A DNA stretch of 64,000 nucleotides from Actinomadura syzygii (lineage in GTDB: Bacteria; Actinomycetota; Actinomycetes; Streptosporangiales; Streptosporangiaceae). The stretch lies in the NCBI RefSeq assembly GCF_008085905.1, contig NZ_VSFF01000001.1, positions 310,001-374,000 of the forward strand, read 5' to 3'. This document shows, in pieces, positions 51,701 to 57,309 of this stretch (position 1 is the first letter of the stretch; every line of letters begins with the position of its first letter). The notes under the pieces were generated by a model. It saw only the letters and a list, made by a program, of their open reading frames with translations. It was not told the DNA's origin and ran no database searches. Both the position numbers and the translations under genes were made by a program.

Positions 51701-51839
51701 GAAGGAAGACGCCTACGACTACGCCGGGCCCATGACGTACCTCTCACACGAAAGTGAGCGGCCGATGCGCATCGTCTGGGAGCTGTCCTATCCGCTTCCG
51801 GCAGATGTCTTTCACTACGCCAAAGTGAATACCGGCTGA
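48747..51839 (+). CDS. PLD nuclease-SF2 helicase-DUF3427-like protein, putative defence effector
   Basis: A 1030-residue protein. The N-terminal third has a phospholipase-D nuclease motif, His219-x-Lys221 (RLHAKAWLF) with GSSN at 237-240. The middle is a superfamily 2 helicase: ATGTGKT at 346-352, DEFH at 437-440, GLTATPERADG, and motif VI FLQQLGRGLR. The C-terminus (about 700-1030) matches the DUF3427-type region found after such helicases (FTPSTMYNDRAISQTLFQWESQG). This composition is known in defence-associated nuclease-helicases. GC is visibly lower and codon use more relaxed than in flanking genes, suggesting horizontal acquisition. Confidence 0.88.
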   Translation: MAELAPGIYEQVVTAELQRRLEAVDSDLVHRDDLKRVDAEELLVRHLATQIRRALRIAGGQQADIADQVGAANRISHAIASVVPEAASGDDLLASSQDVLLAIAEGRLPDGAVAFPERPDVPLTSSALLVNGREQPQIGREVVKELASADRVDLLIAFVKWHGLRLIEDALRDFLSRGGKLRVITTTYMGATELRAVERLVSMGADVAVSYETHRTRLHAKAWLFHRNSGLDTAYVGSSNLSRTAMLDGVEWNVRLARAEQPHLVDTFAATFEDYWNDPAFELYDPDRDHQRLATALASERGDQRNLPLQVANIDVVPRPYQQEVLDVLQAARENRGHWRNLVVMATGTGKTIVAALDYKRLRETGKVESLLFVAHRKEILAQSLAMFRTVLKDATFGELLVDGDRPSQWRHVFASIQSLRSLPHLAPDRFDMVIVDEFHHAAARSYGELLDDITPVALLGLTATPERADGEDILHWFDGGRPTAELRLWEALERGMLVPFHYFGIHDDVDLSHVSWRSGHYDAHELTELYTRHDARVSMVVEALERKLDDLVAMKAVGFCVSIAHAEFMASRFTQRGIPALAVTSKMTAQERATALQKLRSGESKIVFTVDLFNEGVDVPDINTVLFLRPTESATVFLQQLGRGLRLTSNKPVLTVLDFVGLQRKEFRFDRRFTALTGKRRGQLGHEIEAGFPTLPAGCSIDLDREVSKIVLANIKQTLSLRWKDLTSELKEQGDVSLGDFLDHSGREVEDLYRGTRGGWAALRRDANLDPRPILSAEDDTSQRKMIGRLLHINDPERLNFLRDLLSRPTPPSLAEASLREQLLLSMLNTAFDARKGLSAVEQHLARLWINSARREELLEVIDVLYARIDRLTPVVPELSDMPLRLHGRYTRGEALAAFGLEISGYMVAGVQWFPDLHADVFLVTINKTEAQFTPSTMYNDRAISQTLFQWESQGRTREHSETGRRYINHAARGSTVHLFLREEKEDAYDYAGPMTYLSHESERPMRIVWELSYPLPADVFHYAKVNTG

Positions 51840-51936
51840 CACTTGCGCCAGGTCGGATGCCCGGTCTGTAGTTGGTCCATCACGCTTAGCGCGCCGAGGT
51901 AGACACGTCGCTCTGCAAGGGAGTTGGTGGTAGGTA

Positions 51937-52278
51937 GTGGCGGATGAGGGGAATCCGGAGGAGCAGGGGCCGGATGGGGAAGGGTCGTGGTTGGGGCGGG
52001 GGGTTGCTTTGTTGACTCCTGTGTTCGCTGTGGCTGCTGGGTGGTTGGCGGGGGTTGTGGCGCAGGCTGTGCCTGAGGCTCATCTGGACGAGGGGCAGGT
52101 GACCGCGTTCATGATTGCGGGGACTACGGCCGCGTTGGGGGCCGGGTGGAAATGGCTACAGGGGTGGCAGCAGCACGAGAGTTACGTGGCGGAGGGGAAG
52201 GCCGCGCCTGTGCGGAGCAGTCGGGAGCGGGAGCAGAAGCGGAAGCAGCGGCAGAAGCAGAAGCGGCGTAAGGGCTGA
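51937..52278 (+). CDS. Small membrane protein with basic tail, unknown function
   Basis: A 113-residue protein from GTG 51937. Two hydrophobic segments (about 23-43 and 57-76) are followed by a strongly basic C-terminus (REREQKRKQRQKQKRR). The shape is holin-like but no family is assigned. The base composition (G/T-rich, many TTG/GTT codons) differs from the core genes. Confidence 0.45.
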   Translation: MADEGNPEEQGPDGEGSWLGRGVALLTPVFAVAAGWLAGVVAQAVPEAHLDEGQVTAFMIAGTTAALGAGWKWLQGWQQHESYVAEGKAAPVRSSREREQKRKQRQKQKRRKG

Positions 52279-52395
52279 TGGCGGTGCCGGGTTCGGCCCT
52301 GTGAAGTGTGGCCTTTTGGTAGGTGACATGTTGCGGTCGCGGGCAGAACATGTGGCGTTCATCTGTTGATCGCGTCGTGGTTGTAGCCATGGCGG

Positions 52396-53184
52396 GTGCG
52401 TTCCGTATTCGGGGTCATGGTTTTGAGCGTCGCGCTGGTCGGGTGCACCGTGGCGCAGGCTTCGGTTTCGGGGGACGAGGTCATCGTCGTCGGCGTCAAG
52501 GCCGATCAACCTGGTCTCGGTTACCGGGAGCAAGGGGTGTTCCGCGGGTTCGAGGTCGATGTCGGGACCTATATCGCGCGTCGACTCGGGGCGTCGCGGG
52601 TGCGGTTCCGGGAAGTGCGGTCGGACAACCGGGAACAGAAGCTGAACGACCATTCCGTCGACCTCGTGCTGGCGTCGTACTCGATCACGCCCGATCGGGC
52701 GAAGCTGGTGACGTTCGGTGGCGCCTATTACGTGGCGCATCAGGACGTGATGGTGCGTAGCGGTGAGACCACGATTCGCAGTGTGCGCGACCTGACGGGA
52801 CGGCGGATGTGCCAGGCGAGCGGTTCGGTTTCGACGGCTCGGGTCGTCACGGGGCTGAGCATTCCGGCGAAGCTCGTCCCGGGGTCGTCCTATAGCGACT
52901 GTGTGGCGAAGTTGCGCGCCGGGGCGGTCGACGCCGTTTCCACCGGTGATCTGGTGCTGGCCGGATTCGCGGCGAACGACCTGCACATCCTCAACCAGCC
53001 GTTCACCGACGAAAGTTACGGCGTCGGGATGCGCAAGGGCGAGATCGACAGGTGCGAGAAGGTCAACCGGGCCATCACCACCATGTACCAGGACGGGACG
53101 GCCGCCAAGCTCCTGCGCAAGTGGTTCGGGAAGAGCCGCATCCCGCTCGTCGAGGAGGTCCCGCAGTTCGAGGGCTGCTCGTAG
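52396..53184 (+). CDS. Family 3 solute-binding lipoprotein (amino-acid ABC type), orphan
   Basis: A 262-residue protein from GTG 52396 with a short lipoprotein signal (LSVALVGC, Cys17). The periplasmic-binding-protein-like fold is evident from VVGVKADQPGLGYREQGVFRGFEVDVGTYIARRL and SYSITPDRAKLVTFGGAYYVAHQDVMV, as in glutamate/glutamine binding proteins. No permease or ATPase gene is adjacent, so it works with a distant transporter or as a sensor. Confidence 0.87.
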   Translation: MRSVFGVMVLSVALVGCTVAQASVSGDEVIVVGVKADQPGLGYREQGVFRGFEVDVGTYIARRLGASRVRFREVRSDNREQKLNDHSVDLVLASYSITPDRAKLVTFGGAYYVAHQDVMVRSGETTIRSVRDLTGRRMCQASGSVSTARVVTGLSIPAKLVPGSSYSDCVAKLRAGAVDAVSTGDLVLAGFAANDLHILNQPFTDESYGVGMRKGEIDRCEKVNRAITTMYQDGTAAKLLRKWFGKSRIPLVEEVPQFEGCS

Positions 53185-53236
53185 GGGCTCGGGGGAGGCG
53201 GCTCGGAATGTCGGAGGCGCCGCCTAGGGTGGCGGC

Positions 53237-53896
53237 GTGGCTGAGGACAGGGTCGTTTGGGACGAACTCCGCACGGCGGGCTTCCTGCATGCCCTGCGGG
53301 ACGCGCACCGGGAGGCCACGCTGGTCCTGTTCGGGGGGCTGAGCCGGGCGGCGGGGTTCAAGGAGCGGACGTACGGGGTCGGCGCGTTCGAGTTGTTGGA
53401 GAGCCATCTCGACCGCGTCTTCAAGCGCGACCTGGCGGAGACGGTCGTCCGGGACGACCTGAACGGGTCCCCCGGGTGGCGGTACGGGCCCTACCGGGTG
53501 CTGCTGAAACGGCATGAGTTCGGCAACGTCCGGGCGATCCGCTGGGACCGGGCCAGTCCCACCAAGCAGGCCGTGGCGCGGCAGGGGTACGTCGACGATC
53601 CGCAGTTGGAGCTGCCGCTCGGGATCCAGCGCGACACGCCCGGGGTGATCACGCTGGTCCTCGCGCACAGCGCCAGCGAGGAACCGCTGGAAATGGAGCT
53701 TTTCCTGGGACGTCCCAGGTGGAACGCGGATGGAGGTACGGCCTGGCACTGGATACGGGAGATCGACGACGCCATCGGACCTGATCCACGTCGTAAGCTC
53801 GTCGAGCGGACCATGCCGCTCTGGGACGACGCCGACGGCAAGGACGACACCGACGACGTCCCCATGCGGCTCCGCAGGGAGACGAGATCGGCCTGA
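53237..53896 (+). CDS. Uncharacterised protein upstream of an Xre-ImmA/IrrE gene
   Basis: A 219-residue cytoplasmic protein from GTG 53237, with no signal peptide or membrane segment. Landmarks: LHALRDAHREATLVLFGGLSRAAGFKERTYGVGAFELLE and WHWIREIDDAIGPDPRRKLVERTMPLWDD. I do not recognise the family. Placement just ahead of a metallopeptidase-regulator gene suggests it may be the effector or partner cleaved or controlled by that protein. The 3' end runs into degenerate repeats. Confidence 0.6.
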   Translation: MAEDRVVWDELRTAGFLHALRDAHREATLVLFGGLSRAAGFKERTYGVGAFELLESHLDRVFKRDLAETVVRDDLNGSPGWRYGPYRVLLKRHEFGNVRAIRWDRASPTKQAVARQGYVDDPQLELPLGIQRDTPGVITLVLAHSASEEPLEMELFLGRPRWNADGGTAWHWIREIDDAIGPDPRRKLVERTMPLWDDADGKDDTDDVPMRLRRETRSA

Positions 53897-54075
53897 TGAC
53901 GGCATCGGCCTGACGAACCGGATCGGGCTTACCGGCGGGGTCGGCCTGGCGACGGCGTCAGCCTGGCGATGAGGTTGACCCGGCGATGAGACCAGCCTGG
54001 AGCAGAGGTTGGCCTGGCGATCAGGTCGGCTTGGCGGCAGGATCGGGTCGGCAACGGAGATCGGGTTAGCAAAGG
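53897..54075. repeat. Degenerate tandem repeats
   Basis: About 180 bp of imperfect units around GGCCTGGCGATGAGGTTG and GATCGGGTCGGC separate the two genes of the Xre-ImmA module. No coding signal is seen. The 5' edge may have arisen by repeat expansion of the upstream gene's last codons. Confidence 0.6.
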
Positions 54076-55149
54076 GTGGCGCGGGTGCTGTTCGACTGCG
54101 AGCGGCTGACGCTCGCCAGGCGGCTCAGGGGACTGCGCAAGAACCAGCTCGCGGAGGCCGTCGGGACGACGCCGAAGGCGATCGGGCGGTACGAGGCCGG
54201 GGTGCAGCGGCCCGACGAGCCGACCGTCAGACGCCTGGCGATCACGCTGGGCGTGCCCGTGACGTTCTTCGGCGCCGGACGGAGCCCGGTGTCGCTGGAC
54301 GGCGCGCATTTCCGCTCGCTGCGCTCGACCAGCCAGATCGAGCGCGACCAGGCGCTCGCCTACGGGCGCATCGCCACGGACGTCGTCGCCGCCCTTGAGG
54401 AGCTCGTCGACCTTCCCGAGGTGGAGCTGCCGGAGTACGTCGTCCCGCCGGACGAGATCGCCGGGAGCGGTCCCGTCGAGGCGGCCAGGCTGACGCGCAA
54501 GGCGCTGGTCGCCGAGCCCGGACCGGTGCCGCACGTGGTGCGCCTGCTGGAGGCCCACGGCGTGGTCGTGCTCGTGCTGCCGGACGCGGCGGAACGGGTG
54601 GACGCGTTCAGCGTCGGCGTCCATCCGCGCCCGATGGTCTTCTTCAATCCGGCCAAAGGCGATTACTGGCGTAACCGTTTCGACGGCGCGCACGAGCTGG
54701 GCCATTTGGTGATGCACGCCGACGCCGAACCCGGCGAGAAGATCGTCGAAGATCAGGCGCACCGGTTCGCGGCGGAATTCCTCATGCCCGCCGACGAGAT
54801 CGGCGATGAACTGCCGGCTCAGGCCGACTGGGAACGGCTCGCCGAGTTGAAAGCGGCGTGGGGCGTCAGCATGGCGGCGCTCCTCTACCGGGCGCGCACG
54901 CTCGGCGTGATGACGGAGACCGCGTACCGGACGGCGATGTCCGCGCTGAGTTCGCGGGGCTGGCGGCGCCAGGAGCCGGGCCCGGCGCGCCCGCTCGAAC
55001 AGCCGACGATGCTGACCCGAGCCCTGGAGATCGTCGCCACGGCGGGCACCGACCGCGACCGAGTCGCCGCCCTTGCCCACGTGACCAGAGCCGACCTGGA
55101 CCTACTCGTCCCCCACCGCCGCCACACCACCGTCCCCAACGACAACTGA
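54076..55149 (+). CDS. Xre-family regulator fused to ImmA/IrrE-type zinc metallopeptidase
   Basis: A 357-residue protein from GTG 54076. An N-terminal helix-turn-helix (LARRLRGLRKNQLAEAVGTTPKAIGRYEAGVQRP) is followed by an ImmA/IrrE domain with the zinc motif HELGH in FDGAHELGHLVMHAD and the downstream AAEFLMPADEI. Proteins of this type, like phage ImmA, cleave a repressor or antitoxin under stress. The C-terminus has a further 80 residues with Arg/Pro. It forms a module with the gene at 53237. Confidence 0.88.
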   Translation: MARVLFDCERLTLARRLRGLRKNQLAEAVGTTPKAIGRYEAGVQRPDEPTVRRLAITLGVPVTFFGAGRSPVSLDGAHFRSLRSTSQIERDQALAYGRIATDVVAALEELVDLPEVELPEYVVPPDEIAGSGPVEAARLTRKALVAEPGPVPHVVRLLEAHGVVVLVLPDAAERVDAFSVGVHPRPMVFFNPAKGDYWRNRFDGAHELGHLVMHADAEPGEKIVEDQAHRFAAEFLMPADEIGDELPAQADWERLAELKAAWGVSMAALLYRARTLGVMTETAYRTAMSALSSRGWRRQEPGPARPLEQPTMLTRALEIVATAGTDRDRVAALAHVTRADLDLLVPHRRHTTVPNDN

Positions 55150-55647
55150 CACGGCCGACCGAACCCCACGGGACCCTCGACCGAACCCCACGGCACCCCG
55201 ACCGAACCCCACGGCGCCAGAACGAGCCCGGCAGCCAACCCGGAGCGTCCCGTCCGCAGCTGACACGCCGGACCCGAGTCCCACGGCGCCAGAACAAGCC
55301 CGCCACCCCGGAGCGCCCCGGCCACAGCTGACACAGCCGACCGAACCCCCGCCACCCCGAACGAGGCCAGCCCAACCCGGAGCGCCCGGCCACAAATACG
55401 GGAAAGGGGAAGGACACCCCAGTCCGCCCGCAGCGGGACGGAGGTCAGCCAGGACACGGACGCAGGAAAGGGTGCGGGGCGGGTCGGCGGCGGGCAGGCA
55501 ATGGGGGTTCTTGCCAATCATGCTGATGATGAGATTTGTAAAGCCGGGACGAGAGTGACATATCTCTGACGCGAGGTCTCCTGCGCGTCCGGCAATGCCT
55601 GTGAGACCCTCCGAGGGTCGTCGTGGCCTACGAGCACTGGAGAAAGA
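55150..55647. other. Gene-free region with degenerate repeats
   Basis: The first 250 bp consist of imperfect copies of CCGACCGAACCCCACGGC and GCGCCAGAACNAGCCC units, low in coding signal in either direction. The remaining 250 bp include an AT-richer stretch (CATGCTGATGATGAGATTTG) that probably holds the promoter of the next regulator gene. Long open frames here read through repeats and look spurious. Confidence 0.6.
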
Positions 55648-56514
55648 GTGCTGGACAATCGGGAGGCCGGTCCGACCGCGCTGCGCATGCAGATCGGCGC
55701 GCGGCTGCGTCGGATGCGGGAGGACAGGGGCATCGGGCGGGCCGAGGCCGGTGCGGCGATCCGCGGCTCGGAGTCCAAGATGTGCCGCCTCGAACTGGGC
55801 CGGCACGGCTTCAAGGTCCGCGACGTCCTGGACCTGCTGGACCTCTACGGCATCGAGGACGAGGACGAGCGGGAGAGCTTCGTCGAACTCGTCCAGGAGG
55901 CGAAGAAGCCGGGCTGGTGGCAGAGCTACGGCGACGTCGTGCCGAGCTGGTTCGAGCAGTATGTCGGCCTTGAGCAGTCGGCGACGACGATCCGCTCCTA
56001 CGAGGTGCAGTACGTCCCGGGGCTGCTCCAGACGCAGGAGTACGCGCGGGCCGTCATCGGGCTTGAGCATTTCGACGCGGGCTACGACGGGCTCGACCGG
56101 CGGCTCACGGTGCGGTTGACGCGGCAGAAGATCCTGTTTCGCTCGGTCACGCCTGTCCGGCTGTGGGCGGTCATCGACGAGGCGGCGCTGCGCAGGCCGA
56201 TCGGCGGGACGGCGACGATGCGCGCCCAGGTCGAGCACCTGATCGCCGTCGCGGAGGCGCTGCCGAACGTGAACATCCAGATCCTGCCGTTCGCGGCGGG
56301 CGGGCACCTCGCGCTCGGCGGGCCGGTCACGATCATCCGGTTCGGGGAGGACGAGCTGGACGACGTCGTCTACCTCGAACAGCTCACCAGCGCCCGCTAC
56401 CCGGAGGGCCGCGAGGCCGAGCGCTACCAGCACATCATGGACCTGCTCGCGATCCGGGCCGCGCCGCCCGCGCGCAGCGTCACGCTCCTCAAGGAGCTGG
56501 TGAAGGAATTCTGA
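55648..56514 (+). CDS. Xre-family regulator with DUF5753 domain
   Basis: A 288-residue actinomycete-type regulator: helix-turn-helix at about 16-70 (RLRRMREDRGIGRAEAGAAIRGSESKMCRLE) and a C-terminal DUF5753 domain (WFEQYVGLEQSATTIRSYEVQYVPGLLQT, VNIQILPFAAGGHLALGGPV). Such genes usually lie beside a DUF397 gene, but none is seen here. The GTG start at 55648 follows GGAGAAAGA. Confidence 0.87.
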   Translation: MLDNREAGPTALRMQIGARLRRMREDRGIGRAEAGAAIRGSESKMCRLELGRHGFKVRDVLDLLDLYGIEDEDERESFVELVQEAKKPGWWQSYGDVVPSWFEQYVGLEQSATTIRSYEVQYVPGLLQTQEYARAVIGLEHFDAGYDGLDRRLTVRLTRQKILFRSVTPVRLWAVIDEAALRRPIGGTATMRAQVEHLIAVAEALPNVNIQILPFAAGGHLALGGPVTIIRFGEDELDDVVYLEQLTSARYPEGREAERYQHIMDLLAIRAAPPARSVTLLKELVKEF

Positions 56515-56529
56515 GTCCGGCGCCGCCGA

Positions 56530-56560
56530 TCGAACACATGTTTGATTCAGCGGGTACAGT
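56530..56560 (+). promoter_or_regulatory. LexA (SOS) box and -10 element of a near-leaderless promoter
   Basis: TCGAACACATGTTTGA (56530-56545) fits the actinobacterial SOS box TCGAAC-N4-GTTCGA with one mismatch. A -10-like TACAGT (56555-56560) lies 6 nt before the ATG of the AlkB-like gene, so transcription would start at or next to the ATG. LexA bound here would cover the -35 region. Confidence 0.7.
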
Positions 56561-56566
56561 GGTGGC

Positions 56567-57184
56567 ATGTTCCAGGCTTCACTGCTGGACGACACGGACG
56601 AGCGCGGTCCACGTCCCCTGAGCGACGCGCGGCGGACGCGGCTGTCCGGGGGCGCCTGGGTCGACGTCCTGCCCGGCTGGATCCCCGGGGCGGACGCGCT
56701 GTTCGAGCGGCTGCTGGAGACCGTGCCGTGGCGGGCGGAGCGGCGGCACATGTACGACCGGGTCGTGGACGTCCCGCGCCTGCTCGCCTTCTACGACGAG
56801 GGCGCTCCCCTGCCCGACCCCGTCCTGGACGAGGCGAAGTCCGCGCTGGACGACCACTACGCAAGCGAACTGAACGAACCGTTCCGTACGGCGGGGCTCT
56901 GCCTCTACCGGGACGGACGCGACAGCGTCGCCTGGCACGGCGACCGGATAGGGAGGGGCGCAACTGAAGACACCATGGTCGCGATCCTGTCAGTGGGAAC
57001 TCCCCGGAGCCTGCTCCTCCGGCCTCGCGGCGGCGGCGCGACCGTCCGCCACGAGCTGGGGCACGGCGACCTGATCGTGATGGGCGGAAGCTGCCAGCGC
57101 ACGTGGGAACACGCCATCCCGAAGAGCGCTCGCGTGACCGGCCCGCGGATCAGCGTGCAGTTCAGGCCCCGCGGAGTCCGCTGA
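56567..57184 (+). CDS. AlkB-like 2-oxoglutarate/Fe(II) dioxygenase
   Basis: A 205-residue AlkB-family protein. The iron ligands are visible: His-x-Asp in VAWHGDRIGRG and the distal His in RTWEHAIPK, with the 2-oxoglutarate-binding Arg in GPRISVQFRPRG. These enzymes remove alkyl groups from DNA or RNA bases by oxidation. A LexA box directly upstream supports a repair role under SOS control. The ATG is preceded by no ribosome-binding site but by a -10 element, as in leaderless actinobacterial messages. Confidence 0.88.
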   Translation: MFQASLLDDTDERGPRPLSDARRTRLSGGAWVDVLPGWIPGADALFERLLETVPWRAERRHMYDRVVDVPRLLAFYDEGAPLPDPVLDEAKSALDDHYASELNEPFRTAGLCLYRDGRDSVAWHGDRIGRGATEDTMVAILSVGTPRSLLLRPRGGGATVRHELGHGDLIVMGGSCQRTWEHAIPKSARVTGPRISVQFRPRGVR

Positions 57185-57309
57185 CCATCACCACCAAGCC
57201 ACCGGCCAGGAGTTCAGGCAGGCACACGGAAGGGGGTTGAGCGAGCGCCATCGGGCCGCAGGAACAGGTCACCTCATGGCACCATAACGGTGATTCGGGA
57301 GGAGGCCCG

